A DNA stretch of 64,000 nucleotides, from assembly GCA_036245525.1 (NCBI GenBank), contig BTPG01000005.1:206134542-206198541 (forward strand). Direction: 5' to 3'. Positions 21,963 through 32,626 of the stretch are shown in pieces. The position numbers and the translations under genes are program-made. Under the pieces are notes generated by a model. The model was not told where the DNA came from. It saw only the letters and a list, made by a program, of their open reading frames with translations, and ran no database searches. This DNA is from Semisulcospira habei (lineage: Eukaryota; Mollusca; Gastropoda; Semisulcospiridae). The stretch's first letter is position 1. Each line of letters starts with the position of its first letter.

Positions 21963-22028
21963 CAAGAGGTATAGATCCTCATGATCCCCGTAATCTGCGG
22001 GGGCTGATGATGATTCACATACCTCTTG
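21963..22028. mobile_element. Family A hairpin, moderately decayed
   Basis: Arms CAAGAGGTATAGATCCTC and a mismatched complement ending ATACCTCTTG; the GGTAT variant is on both arms. Confidence 0.8.
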
Positions 22029-22104
22029 TTGGCCTTGTGAAAGTGTATTTTGTCCCAGTATGTCTCTTGTTGGGGCCTAATTTCTGTTAAATACGCATAC
22101 GCTT

Positions 22105-22251
22105 CGTGCGTGAATGTGAGAACGTCGTGCGTGAATGTGAGAACGTCGTGCGTGAATGTGAGAACGTCGTGCGTGAATGTGAGAACGTCGTGCGTGAATG
22201 TGAGAACGTCGTGCGTGAATGTGAGAACGTCGTGCGTGAATGTGAGAACGT
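22105..22251. repeat. 21-bp minisatellite, 7 perfect units
   Basis: CGTGCGTGAATGTGAGAACGT is repeated seven times without a visible mismatch. The period is a multiple of three, so all frames stay open and give repeat ORFs; no start context or flanking coding sequence supports a protein. Confidence 0.97.
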
Positions 22252-22395
22252 ATGGTTTCTAGTTGGTCTTGAGAAAGTCCGCATGTCCATCCTGATTGCA
22301 CCATTTTGAACTTGAGTTCATCGGGCAAAGAAAGTAAAATGTTGATCTCTCAGTCTAAAATGGTGCGTTCGGCCACATCAGCTCGTTGACCTCCC

Positions 22396-22613
22396 TTAAA
22401 AACCCTTTTAGCCCAGAATCCCTTCAGCAGGAGATGGCTTGACCATGATAATTCAAGGGTAGTGCCAGATTAGCTTGGCGCCTTCAGGCGCCTAGCTAAT
22501 CTGGCACTACCCTTGAATTATCATGGTCACGCCATCTCCTGCAACTGGTACATAGTCGTTAGGCAAAACCTCGAAAAACTTGAGAAATAAGACCTTGGAA
22601 CTAAAAGGGTTAA
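22396..22613. mobile_element. Family B' hairpin MITE, first of three stacked elements
   Basis: Ends are TTAAAAACCCTTTTAGCCC and GGAACTAAAAGGGTTAA. The stem carries CCAGATTAGCTTGGCGCC. The right TTAA is also the left TTAA of the following A element. Confidence 0.87.
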
Positions 22614-22780
22614 CCCCTTCAGACGCAGACCGTGTTTTCGAAATCGCGTTAATGACGCCCATGCAGACGTCCAAGGAACACAGCGGTTTCAGCAAGAGGC
22701 ATAGATCCTCATGAGCCGCTGCAGGTGCGGGGGCTCAAGAAAATCCATACCTCTTGTCGTTGGGTGGGTATACAGATTAA
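22610..22780. mobile_element. Family A element, second of three stacked elements
   Basis: It starts TTAACCCCTTCAGACGC. The hairpin (22692-22757) has a changed right arm (CTCAAGAAAATCCATACC). The right TTAA (22777) is shared with a D element. An internal TTAA lies at 22649. Confidence 0.82.
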
Positions 22781-22857
22781 CACATTCGAGACGTGCCGCC
22801 TCCGGATACGCGGTTTTAAGCCGCGTATCCGGAGGCGGTACGTCTCGAAGGAGTTAA
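22777..22857. mobile_element. Family D palindrome, third of three stacked elements
   Basis: The element is nearly all palindrome: CACATTCGAGACGTGCCGCC to its complement around CGCGGTTTTAAGCCGCG, with TTAA on both sides. Confidence 0.88.
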
Positions 22858-23157
22858 CAGTCGGTCGAGACCGTTCCGCATAGTCCTCAGTTTCGTCTTG
22901 TATGGAATCCATAAATTCCATGAAACAGCTGCGTCTGTTCAGATTTTTTTTATAATGCAAGTTACCGTTACCCAGAAATTGTATACGAATGTGCACATCA
23001 TTATAGTGCGAACCCGCAACCACCTTTTTTTTTTTTTTCGTCAGACAAACTTCAGTTCGTTTTTAACTGCATCTCATTTCAGTCACAATCGCAGAAATGA
23101 AAAACATTTCAGTATATGTTGATACAATTTCCTTTCTCTGATTTAGTTTCTAAATAC

Positions 23158-23160
23158 AAA

Positions 23161-23233
<73 letters not shown>

Positions 23234-23285
23234 GGTATTTATATAGCGCCTAACCTCTTGACGGAGCTCTAGGCGCTTAAATAAC
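23158..23285 (-). mobile_element. (AAT)n tract with SINE/LINE 3' end
   Basis: About 75 bp of AAT repeats adjoin GGGTATTTATATAGCGCC and GGAGCTCTAGGCGCTT. The same ATA-repeat plus GCGC...GGCGC ending is seen at the 3' end of the tRNA-SINE at 57900, so this is likely a truncated relative on the minus strand. Confidence 0.6.
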
Positions 23286-23570
23286 ATGTAACATTTCCGG
23301 CAACTGCTTCGCATCAAATATTTTTTGAAGTACTGACGAAAAAATGTCACATTTTGTCCGGACCGCATTGTTTGACCACTGGCACGGCGGCGAACAAATG
23401 TTCAAATATTCCTGTTTCCTTTGATTGCGTGGCAGGTTTTCCTGTTGTGTGTCAACGCTCATTGTCAACGTAACCCAGATACCAAGTCGATTCCAACGCC
23501 GCCGGAATCTGCCTTCTGGGTTTTCAGTTTGGACAATTCGAACTCAGATCTCACTGAAACCCGTCCATCT

Positions 23571-23635
23571 GCAAGAGGCATAGATTCTCACGAGCCCCTG
23601 CATCGCAGGGGCTCGTGAGAATCTATGCCTCTTGC
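23571..23635. mobile_element. Family A hairpin, perfect
   Basis: 65 bp with fully complementary 31-bp arms. Three substitutions from consensus (GATTCTC, CACGAG, CCCCTGC) are each mirrored in the other arm. Confidence 0.92.
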
Positions 23636-23962
23636 CCGCAGAGATTGCAATATTTACACCCTCAAATTGGAATACAGCCAGGGATTAGCTTAAAAACAGA
23701 ATGAACATTCCATGAGCAGAAGTTGCATGAATCACAGTGGAAAGAATGAATCATGAGCCATCGATAGAGGAAGGTGTGTGGGTGAGAATTGGCGTGTTCT
23801 TCCCACTACGAACTGCGGATTTCATCTGTATCGGATTCATGAAGATTATGTAAATCGCAGGGCACAAAAATGTCACTGCCAGGAAATCCCATTACATGAT
23901 TTGTCAGCAGGTTGGCTGGATGGCTACACTGACAGACTTCCCACAGGTTAAAATATATTAAT

Positions 23963-24135
23963 AATGGATGGATGGATGGATGGATGGAGGGAGGGAGGGA
24001 GGGAGGGGGATGGATGGCGGGGATGGAAGAGGATGGGGTGGGGTGGGACAGGATGGGATGGGGATGGATGGAGGGATGGGAGGGGTGGGGTGGGACAGGA
24101 TGGATGGATGGATGGATGGATGTATGGATGGACGG
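23963..24135. repeat. (GGAT)n/(GGGA)n minisatellite
   Basis: GGAT tetramers are interspersed with GGGA and GGGGT; long open frames on both strands are artefacts. Confidence 0.95.
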
Positions 24136-24321
24136 ATGAACTATATTAATGTTTAATGAACGCAGACCTCGACTTTGCAGCACTCCAGAAAATAATTCGG
24201 TGAAGCCGGAAGTGTGACAAGATGTGAAAGCAATTCATGTATCTCCATGAGCCACGGTAGGTTGAACTTTTTTTCAGATTTGTGAGCACTTCCGGAAAAA
24301 GTTCAGATCATTTCCTTTTCT

Positions 24322-24326
<5 letters not shown>

Positions 24327-24416
<90 letters not shown>

Positions 24417-24712
24417 ATTGGGTTTTTTGGTTGTTGTTTTTGTGTGTGTGTGTGGGGGGGGGTGTTTGTTGTTGTTTGCCTTTGTTTTTTTTGTTGGTGG
24501 TTTTTCTTTTGTTTTTTGTGGTGGTTTTTGTGTGTGTTTTTGTTTGTTTGTTTGTTGTTGTTTTTTGTGGTTTTTTATTATTTGTTTGTGTGTGGGTTTT
24601 TTGTGGGTGTTTTTTTTTTGTTGTTGTTGTTGTTGTTTGTTATTGTGGGTTTTTTTGTTTGTTTGTTGTTGTTTTTTTTTTGTTGTTGTTGTTGTTGTTT
24701 TTGGGGGGTGGG
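24327..24712. repeat. (GT)n followed by GTT/TTTG-rich low complexity
   Basis: About 90 bp of GT dinucleotides grade into 300 bp made nearly only of G and T. Apparent ORFs of 120-200 codons are compositional artefacts. Confidence 0.97.
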
Positions 24713-24907
24713 GTCGAGCATACATCTTAATGGTAAGACTAACTTCACCAACAGTCGCTGAATGGGATCTAGATAAAAGCAGTGTGCCTGCAGTACACAG
24801 CTGAGAGCGACTGATAGGACAAAAAAAAAAAAAAACACGTTCGTCCGTCCACGCCATACAACGAAGTACTTCACTGTAGCAGACAGCAGTGCGAACGCCA
24901 TCCATCT

Positions 24908-24974
24908 GCAAGAGACATAGATCTTCAAGAGCCCACGCATATGTGTGGGCCCATTGCAGATCTATGCCTCTTGC
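24908..24974. mobile_element. Family A hairpin, imperfect
   Basis: GCAAGAGACATAGATCTTC pairs with AGATCTATGCCTCTTGC; the tip GCCCACGCATATGTGTGGGC is a private palindrome. Confidence 0.85.
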
Positions 24975-26186
24975 TTAACCTTCTCGCATGTGTGTTGTTC
25001 AGATAGTTGAAATCACTGTGCGATCAAGCTCTGTGCTCCGGTTTGTTATTTTGGACTCTGCGGCATTTAGCGGCTGGTACCGGAATCTTCAGCCTATTTG
25101 AAGGAAATAGGGTCCAAACTCACAGAACAGCACGCATCGGTTATATACAATAGAAATAGTTGCGGCCGGGTATCTCGGCAATAGAAAGCGACTATTTATT
25201 TCAATGTTTCGTCTGCTCCGAGCGGAGAATATATACAGAGACAGCGGAATGTGTTTTCCGTGCGGCGGGTTGTTCATCTCTGCCATTTTTTCCCCCGTTT
25301 GGAAATGCATTCAGAAAGCTATAGAGGTTCGGGCCGTCGTCGGCCGCAGTTTGCCTGATCACAGCCGTCGACCCGATGACCTTTTGCGCCTCTCAGTGGC
25401 AAGACCCGTACTGTTTCATTGAGATAACTTTGTGTGTGTGTGTGTGTGTACGCTGCTTTACATCAGTGCTTGATTTATTGCAGTTAATAAGCTTTACACT
25501 CGCATTAACGTTTCACTAAGATAAGCTTGTTTGTGTTTTTCCTTTCCAACAGTCTATGAATTATTGCAGTTAATATGTTTTACAGTCATATTCAGTCAAA
25601 CATGTTTAGGTCTAGGGGAGAAAAGGAGGGGGCGGAGGGGGGATGGGGGGTGGGGGGTGGGAAGGCACGCTGGCTCCAGCAGATGGAACTCCTCGAACTA
25701 CAGCAATTAAGAAGAGTAAACTGAAAATTCTTTCATTTTACCGTTCAAATTTTACTAGTCAAATCAATCCCTTTGTCTCACATTATTGTAAGACATACAA
25801 TAACATTTGCAAAGGAGACATTGCAAACTATTAACCCTCAAGAGCCGGGAGCAGATCCCTTGTGAAGGAACGCAGGGATGAAGCAGACAGTGGTTATCAT
25901 TGTGTGCGTGTCTGTGCTCTATGTGCTCTATGCCGCGGGGGTGGGGGGGGGGGGGTGGAGGGGGGGCCGGGGGGGGGGGGTCAAAACGAAACTAGATGTA
26001 GTAGATATACGGCAGATAACCGCATTCCCCTCGCAATGTTTCTGTAGATAATCCTGTAGACAAATCAATGAACTGGTAGCAGTGAATGGAATCAGGCGGA
26101 AAAATATTCCGTCGCAGTAAGTGTCATTATCTACTGCTTTTCACTTTAGTTTTTTGTTTGTTTTTTCTTCTGACGAAAAACTGCTT
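24975..26186. other. Intergenic, mostly unrecognised
   Basis: A segment at 25326-25388 (GGGCCGTCGTCGGCCGCAG, CTGATCACAG) may be a decayed family G palindrome. G-rich runs at 25625-25665 and 25912-25981. No supported gene. Confidence 0.35.
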
Positions 26187-26363
26187 TTAACCCCTTAACT
26201 TTCGGGACACAAGGCGAACGCTACACATCTGCAAGAGACATAAACATGTCTCTTGTTAGTCCTATGTTCTTTATGTCTAATTGTGTCCCTTTGACGTCTG
26301 TGTCCCTTAGCGTGAAGTTGATTCAGACGCACACGTCGTGATCACGGACAGCGAAGGGGTTAA
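26187..26363. mobile_element. Family A element with hairpin cut to 9-bp arms
   Basis: TTAACCCCTTAACTTTCGGG to ACAGCGAAGGGGTTAA, with the same flanks as the full-length copy at 59606. The hairpin is reduced to GCAAGAGACATAAACATGTCTCTTG. Confidence 0.8.
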
Positions 26364-26391
26364 CTCCTCACTTTGCAACAGATTCGGCAGG

Positions 26392-26606
26392 TTAACTCAT
26401 TCAGCCCGACGCACGTATTTCCCAAATTCTGGAGGCGTCATCTCATGACTAATCACCAGTTGCAGGAGATGGGTCGACCATGATAATTCAATTGCAGTGC
26501 CAGATTAGCTTGGCGCCGACAGGCGCCAAGCTAATCTGGCACTGCCCTTGAATTATCATGGTCGATCCATCTCCTGCTGTAGTGCGTCAGGGCTGAAATG
26601 GGTTAC
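26392..26606. mobile_element. Family B' hairpin MITE
   Basis: TTAACTCATTCAGCCCGACG to CGTCAGGGCTGAAATGGGTTAC. The stem is complete apart from a few mismatches near its base. Confidence 0.88.
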
Positions 26607-26804
26607 CCGCAAGAAGAACGGCTATTCGTATGCAACTTGGACAAGCGAACTCCGTGCCGTCTTCAAGAGGAGTAGATGTTTATGCCGAGCCATTGCCGCT
26701 TCCTCACAGGGCCTCATGAATATCTAAGCCTCTACAGACGGAAAAGGCTCGGGCACACAAAAAGTGTGGTCATCTATGTATGTGGGCATGTCTCATTCTC
26801 GCCA

Positions 26805-27310
26805 GGAGACCAACCACGTAACCATTGGTCGTTCAGCTTATTACAGCCTGAGGATGAAATTGTCTTTTTTTTTTTTTTTTCTATTTTTAGATGTCTTTGA
26901 GGTGTATGTAACCACGTAACCATTGGTCGTTCAGCTTATTACAGCCTGAGGATGAAATTGTCTTTTTTTCTTTTTATTTATATTTTTAGATGTCTTTGAT
27001 GTGTATGTAACCACGTAACCATTGGTCGTTCAGCTTATTACAGCCTGAGGATGAAATTGTCTCTTTTTTTTCTTTTTTCTATTTTTAGATGTCTTTGAGG
27101 TGTATGTAACCATGTAACCATTGGTCGTTCAGCTTATTACAGCCTGAGGATGAAATTGTCTTTTTTTTTTAATTTTTTCTATTTTTAGATGTCTTTGAGG
27201 TGTATGTAACCAAGTAACCATTGGTCGTTCAGCTTATTAAAGCCTGAGGATGAAATTGTCTTTTTTTTTTTTTTGTCTTTTTTCTTGTTTTTTTAGATGT
27301 CTTTGAGGTG
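26805..27310. repeat. Five ~98-bp tandem units with poly-T
   Basis: CGTAACCATTGGTCGTTCAG and CAGCCTGAGGATGAAATTGTC recur at about 26812, 26910, 27008, 27108 and 27209. Each is followed by a T tract of varying length and TTTTTAGATGTCTTTGAGG. The last unit runs directly into the B hairpin composite. Confidence 0.9.
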
Positions 27311-27730
27311 TATGTCACAGTTCTGGAGACAGATCGACCATGATAGTTCAAGGGTGGTGCCAGAATAGCTTGGCGCCTACAGGCGCCAAGCTATTCTGGC
27401 ACCACCCTTGAACTATCATGGTCAATCCTTATCTTAATGTAGCGGACGCAGATTGTGGTTTTGAAAGCGTAAATTCATCAACGTCCAGGATCCCCAGCCG
27501 TGAAATGTTCATGGATGCAAAGTGTCCAGGATCCCCAGCCGTGAAACGTTCATGGATGCAAAATGGTTTCAGCAAGAGGAATAGAATCTCATGAGCCCCC
27601 ACAGTTGCGGATCTATTCCTCCTGCAACTGAATGGTTTCAGGTTTGATTTTTCTCGACAATGATGGGGGTTACACGTGAGCCTGAAAAATGAAGTCACGA
27701 AAAGGAAGTCGGCGAAATGGGTGTATTTCT
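27310..27730. mobile_element. Fused B-A composite, copy 1
   Basis: A near-perfect B hairpin (27336-27423) is joined at CTTAATGTAG to A sequence beginning CGGACGCAG and leading to an A hairpin (27572-27625, right arm shortened). A second copy with the same junction lies at 62928-63312, so the fusion spread as a unit. This copy has an internal 40-bp duplication of CCAGGATCCCCAGCCGTG. Confidence 0.82.
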
Positions 27731-27815
27731 TTTTTTTTTTTCTTTTTTTTTTTTTTCATCTTTTTTTTTTTTTTTGATGTCCTTGAGGTGTATGTCACAG
27801 TTTTGGAGGCAGATC

Positions 27816-27861
27816 GACCATGATAGTTCACGCGTGGTGTCACTCTTGAACTATCATGGTC
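27816..27861. mobile_element. Family B hairpin, tip deleted
   Basis: Arms GACCATGATAGTTCA and complement remain around a short CGCGTGGTGTCACTCT centre; about 40 bp around the axis are gone. Upstream sequence matches that of the preceding B copy. Confidence 0.8.
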
Positions 27862-27986
27862 TATCCACATCGTGTCATGGCAGGTCAGGACTTTGTGGGA
27901 TAGGGTAATTGATAATGTCTGCCTGGACGAATTTTCTCACAGATCGTGGTCAGCGAGGTGATGTACATCTACAGTTGATTTCGCTC

Positions 27987-28050
27987 AGCAAAAGGCACAG
28001 ATTCTTATGAGCCCCTGCGACCTCAGAGGCTCATGAGAATCTGTCACCCG
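27987..28050. mobile_element. Family A hairpin, decayed
   Basis: GCAAAAGGCACAGATTCTTATG faces CTCATGAGAATCTGTC; the CAGATTCT variant is on both arms. It follows the shortened B hairpin as A follows B in the composite. Confidence 0.75.
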
Positions 28051-28197
28051 CAGATCAGTGGAAGGATTTTTTGACCCAGATTGTGGTCAGCCGTGTAATG
28101 TATGTCCCTTACTGACACGGAGACTGAGACCGCCGCCCCAGTCTGATTCACACTAACGTGACACTGGCGCGTGACGCTGACTGCAGGAGACTAGATA

Positions 28198-28404
28198 TTG
28201 ACCCCTTCACTGCCGAGGGAAAACGTGAACACCACCCAAAAACTGCAAGAGGTATAGATCCTCATGAGCCCCCGCAGTCGCGGGGGCCCATGAGGATCAG
28301 TCTATGCCTCTTGCAGAAACAATTTTATTTCCACGTTCCTTCGACAGGGTGGAGGGCTTTGACGTTGAACTGACAACGATGTCCAGTGGCAATGATAGGG
28401 TTAA
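28198..28404. mobile_element. Family A element, complete, stacked on a B' element
   Basis: TTGACCCCTTCACTGCCGAGG to CCAGTGGCAATGATAGGGTTAA. The hairpin (28243-28316) has a 4-bp insertion in the right arm. The right TTAA (28401) is shared with B'. Confidence 0.85.
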
Positions 28405-28614
28405 CTCATTCAGCCCGGCGCACGTATTTCCCAAATTTTGGAGGCGTCATCTAACAACTATGCACCTGTTGCAGGAGATGGATAGACCATGATAATTCAA
28501 GGGCAGTGCCAGATTAGCTTGGCGCATGAAGGCGCCAAACTAATCTGGCACTACCCTTGAATTATCATGGTCAACCCACCTCCTGCTGTAGGGCGTCGGG
28601 GCTGGATGGGTTAA
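28401..28614. mobile_element. Family B' hairpin MITE, TTAA both sides
   Basis: TTAACTCATTCAGCCCGGCG to CGTCGGGGCTGGATGGGTTAA, with a near-perfect stem and GGCGC tip. Confidence 0.88.
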
Positions 28615-28863
28615 GGACAGACTGGCAAAGACTAGAGACTAGACAGATATACTAGTAGAGAAGATGCGGAGGACCGTAGAGTAGAAATGGAGGCCGCTGT
28701 GCTGAAGGAATTCTCTGTTTTCTTCCTGCTTTCTTCAAGTAGGAGCGATTTGACAACAGTTTCATTTTGTCAGACTACGGGAATATACAAGGTGTCTTTC
28801 TATGTAATCCGAAGATAAGTTATACTTTATTGTCCACAGAAGTGGAACATTGTCAAGTTCTGT

Positions 28864-28960
28864 GTGATGGTTGGTTGGCTGGCTGGCTGGTTGGCTGGCT
28901 GGCTGGCTGGCTGGTTGGTTGGTTGGTTGGTTGGTTGGCTAGATGACTGGTCGGCTGGTC
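28864..28960. repeat. (GGCT)n/(GGTT)n microsatellite
   Basis: GGTTGGCTGGCT units over about 75 bp. Confidence 0.95.
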
Positions 28961-29146
28961 ATTCGTCTGTTCGTTCTTTTGTTTCTTTGTTTGTTTACCA
29001 ATTCCGACCTGTACAACAACAGCCCAGACCCAGTGTTTACTTCAGTCTGAATGCTGCAGTATCATGGCATCAAATTAGATTACTGTTGCTCCTATGCTGT
29101 GGTCACCACGTGCCTACGTCTTCACGTGTTCCAGCTCGGGACCTAA

Positions 29147-29360
29147 TTAACCCATTCAGCCCGACGGCCGTATTTCCCAAATTTTGTAGGCGTCACCTAA
29201 CAACTATGCACCAGTTGCAGGAGGTGGCTCGACCATGATAATTCAAGGGCAGTGCCGGATTAGCTTGGCGCTGACAGGCGCCAAGCTAATCTGGCACTAC
29301 CCTTGAATCATCATGGTCGACCCATCTCCTGCTGTAGGGCGTCAGGGCTGAATGGGTTAA
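29147..29360. mobile_element. Family B' MITE, type example with perfect TTAA duplication
   Basis: TTAA then CCCATTCAGCCCGACG; at the other end CGTCAGGGCTGAATGGG then TTAA. The 16-bp ends are inverted repeats with one mismatch. Inside lies a stem of about 45 bp per arm. TTAA targets and CCC...GGG termini are the piggyBac pattern (family knowledge). Confidence 0.92.
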
Positions 29361-29454
29361 GTTAGTCCTAGTTTATCACTGCGGAACCAACTTTAAAAAA
29401 AAACAAAAACATTTTGAATGGCATGCGTCCTGGCCTAGATCTGTATGACGCCTT

Positions 29455-29505
29455 CACTGCCGGGGAAGGCCTGCAGGGGCACATGTTGATCTATGCCTCT
29501 TTGAA
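29455..29505. mobile_element. Family A remnant
   Basis: CTTCACTGCCGGGGAAGG and GTTGATCTATGCCTCTTTG are A left-end and right-arm words brought together by deletion. Confidence 0.55.
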
Positions 29506-29683
29506 AATAGCGGAACGGACAGTGGACACGATACTAACTTCAGTTGGTCGACGCGAGGGTGAAAAGACACACTGCGAGGGGTGACTGTCCCTTTCGGGCT
29601 ACACATTTCACTCCCAGGGTCAAATTCACTAAGTTTATCTCTTCGTGTATTGCGGCGTTTGCGTATGTCATTACAGACGTAAT

Positions 29684-29855
29684 TCACAGCCGACTGTTCA
29701 ATGGGGCACATTTCAGAATAGCCTGCTACGTTAATTGCAGACCGATTCTGAAATGCCGCGACCCCATTGGCCAGTCGGCAGTGACTCCTGACGTTGCAGA
29801 CGATTCTGAAATGCAACCCCATTGGCCATTTGGCTGTGGCTATGAAAGGTCTAAC
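29684..29855. repeat. Inverted repeat with an extra direct copy of one arm
   Basis: CAATGGGGCACATTTCAGAAT faces ATTCTGAAATGCCGCGACCCCATTGG, and the right arm recurs at about 29800 (GATTCTGAAATGC...CCCCATTGGCC). The class is unknown. Confidence 0.6.
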
Positions 29856-29938
29856 TGATCGGATCACCCCATTCACTTCAAACTGTCCGGCGCCGGCCAT
29901 CAGCTAAACCTCTCGGCCGATTACCTTCCCAATATTCC

Positions 29939-30046
29939 CTCTCTAAACAAGAATTATCCACACAATTGCTTTTACTTTTCCAATCTTCTAGTTCTAAACA
30001 AGGAGTTCATCACACAATTGCTCCTACTTGTCCGGTATTTCAAACC
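29939..30046. repeat. Two ~52-bp direct repeats
   Basis: CTCTAAACAAGAATTATCC.. and TTCTAAACAAGGAGTTCATC.. each continue with CACACAATTGCT; a looser third copy lies at 31545. Confidence 0.6.
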
Positions 30047-30141
30047 TACAGTAAGCAACCTAGTCGTAAAGGACAGTAAGAGACATATGCAGCATTCGGC
30101 GTAAATTGCGTCGGTGTGTTTGTTAAAGCATAACTGGCTGG

Positions 30142-30363
30142 TTGACTCATTAAGCTCTGACACGCTACGTCAGGATGTGGATCGACCATGGTAGTTCAAG
30201 GGTGGGGTCGGAATAGCTTGAAGCATGTATGCGCAAAGCTATTCCGAAACTACCCTTGAACTACCATGGTCTATCTGTCTCTAGAACCGTCTGCTACATC
30301 GACCTTAAGATGATATCTCTAAAAATAAAATTGAGAATGTGTCTTCAGGGCTTAATGAGTTAA
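30142..30363. mobile_element. Family B element, divergent
   Basis: TTGACTCATTAAGCTCTGACA to CAGGGCTTAATGAGTTAA. Stem arms share two private changes: CCATGGTAG/CTACCATGG and CGGAATAGC/GCTATTCCG. The tip is decayed. Confidence 0.82.
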
Positions 30364-30645
30364 AAGAACGGAAAAAAACTGAGGCACAGTATCTGTGATT
30401 TAAGTGTACAGTGACAAACTGCCAGATCGTTGTATACAAAGTTTTTCTTTGTAAGCAGAGTAACTGATTTGTTTGAACGTATTGTGGTCAAGACTTCATT
30501 TTTTGTTTTTAATGGTATCTGACTATGTTGTATGTGACGCTGTTCTCAGGAAAGATATTTGCTCCTATTCAGCTGAAAAAAAAAAGATATTTCTGGCGAC
30601 TGTTTCAAAACAATTTTCTCTAACGCAATCATCTGCCAGCTAACG

Positions 30646-30750
30646 AAGCAGGAGATAGATTGGCCAACCATGATAGCTGAAGAGTGATACAAGCTAATAA
30701 GACACCACCCTTGATCCTGGCTGACGTATCCATCTCCCAGAGCAGGTACG
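30646..30750. mobile_element. Family B' remnant
   Basis: GCAGGAGATAGATTGGCCAACC and CCATCTCCCAGAGCAGG retain outer B' words; the hairpin is mostly lost. Confidence 0.5.
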
Positions 30751-30872
30751 CAGTCTTTGTAAAACCACCAAAGTTGTGCAAGCATTATTATTATTAGGTA
30801 TGATTCAGTAAAGTTTTGAATATATGCAAGGTTTCAAAAAGTCGAAGTTTCAAAAAGTGTACGCTGTTCACT

Positions 30873-31086
30873 TTAACCTTTTTAGCCCCGGGACCCTACA
30901 GCAGGAGATGGATTGATCATGATAATTCAAGGATAGTGACAGATGAGCTTGGCGCCTTCAGGCGCCAAGCTCATCTGGCACTATCCTTGAATTATCATGA
31001 TCAATCCATCTCCTACAACTGGTACATAGTCATTAGGCAACACCCCCAAAATTTGAGAAATGGGACCTTGGGGCTAGGAGGGTTAA
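30873..31086. mobile_element. Family B' hairpin MITE, TTAA both sides
   Basis: TTAACCTTTTTAGCCCCGGG to CTTGGGGCTAGGAGGGTTAA. Both arms share AAGGATAG/CTATCCTT and GATGAGC/GCTCATC, absent from other copies. Confidence 0.9.
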
Positions 31087-31185
31087 CAGGACTGTACCTG
31101 TCGGTCTTATGAGCGCAATCATTTCGAAGGACGGTCAAGATGTCAGCCTCAGGTCTATGCATTTGCACTGAATGTCACGTGATAC

Positions 31186-31307
<122 letters not shown>

Positions 31308-31675
31308 TGCTTGCGTGTGCGCGTGCGTGTGTGTTGTGCGCGTGGTAACAAGGTCTTCTCAGTTAATTTTTAAGTACGTTTTCTTTCTAGGTGGATATTG
31401 ACATTACAGATAGTTGTGATGTTATGTACGTGCACAAATTCCGCTGCAAACAAATGCCCCATCTTGGGACAATAAAGGTATTCGTATCGCATCGTATTAA
31501 TACATGCAAACAGCGTTTTACGCTGCAGGATGCGCACCGCGGTTCTAAATAAGAAATTTTTCACACCGTTGCTTCTACTTTCCAAGGTCTAGCAAGTTCT
31601 AAACAATACCTCTTCCGTCCGCAGCAGCCACTAGTGTATGAAATCATCCAGTCTCTTGGCGAACACAATCCATCT

Positions 31676-31746
31676 GCGAGAGACATAGATCCTCATGGGC
31701 CCCCGCAATCCAGTCGCGGGGGCTCATGAGGATCTATGCCTCTTGC
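31676..31746. mobile_element. Family A hairpin with enlarged tip
   Basis: Arms pair through GACATAGATCCTCATGGGCC; the tip reads CAATCCAGTCG. A lone right-arm fragment lies at 31820-31850. Confidence 0.85.
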
Positions 31747-32018
31747 TGAATCTGCGAAGTTCTCATCTCAGAAAAGTTGGTCGGTACTCACAAAAACCGT
31801 CTGCAAATGATTTCAGTTGCATGGGGCTTATGAGGATCTATGCCTTTTACGAAAAATGCAATCAGTGTGGTGACTGAAAATCAGAGAATTTAGTCCTTTT
31901 CCGTACGAATAGATGTGTATACCTATACCACGTGTTACTGAGTCGGAGAGGGAGAGCGAGAGAGCACGTACTTCAATCTAAGATAGCGATTTTTACTTTT
32001 TGCACTTGCCCGGCCTGG

Positions 32019-32232
32019 TTAACTCATTCCACCGCAACACCGAAATCCCCAAATTTTGCCGTTGTCCTCTGAAGACTGCACTCTAGTGCAGAACACAGAT
32101 CGACCATGATAGTTCAAGGGTGATGCCAGAATAGCTTGGCGCCCATAGGCGCCAAGCTATTCTGGCATCACCCTTGAACTATCATGGTCGATGCTTATCA
32201 TGCTGTGGTGTGTCTGGGGTAGAATGAGTTAA
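32019..32232. mobile_element. Family B hairpin MITE, type example
   Basis: TTAACTCATTCCACCGCAAC to TCTGGGGTAGAATGAGTTAA, 214 bp with both TTAA copies. The stem (32099-32192) is perfect over 43 bp per arm around GGCGCCCATAGGCGCC. Both arms share GATGCC/GGCATC. Confidence 0.92.
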
Positions 32233-32561
32233 GAGTATAAACCCGTGCCACTGAACTAAACTACAGCTTATTTCGTCGCCAGTCGTAGACTTTAATCCGT
32301 ATCATCTCCTACGTCTGATAACGTAAATGACCGCAATCTCAACAGCAAAGGGGTACATCCTTAAAAAATGGAGAGTTCAGTTGGAGGTGGGGGGGTGGGG
32401 GGGGGGTAATTTTTGTTTTTATTTTGTAACTGGGGCGGCATCGCCGGCTGAAATTGTAAAACCCGCTCGACTGAACTAAACTACACCGAGCTTCGACTCT
32501 AGTCCGGCCTTGAACGAAACCTAACATTATCTCCTCTGTTGAAGGTTGCAAGAAGATGCCA

Positions 32562-32626
32562 GCAAGCAGCATAGATTCTCATGAGCCCCTGCTTTGAAGG
32601 GGCTCATGAGAATCTATGCTGCTTGC
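32562..32626. mobile_element. Family A hairpin with arm-shared CAGC variant
   Basis: Both arms begin GCAAGCAGCATAGATTCTC, a change from AGAGGC to AGCAGC seen in no other copy. Arms are otherwise perfect. Confidence 0.92.

Noticed and set aside
22105..22309. Repeat protein encoded by the 21-bp array
   Set aside because: The period is a multiple of three, so every frame stays open; no coding flanks or start context.
24303..24911. ORFs of 120-202 codons on both strands
   Set aside because: They are readings of GT/TTG low-complexity DNA; products are homopolymer-like (VCVC, TTTKK) with no domain.
25326..25388. Third clear G palindrome
   Set aside because: Only short blocks pair; similarity to G is suggestive, not sufficient.
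29454..29900. 148-codon minus-strand ORF as a gene
   Set aside because: It overlaps an inverted repeat and an A remnant; no domain or splice support.
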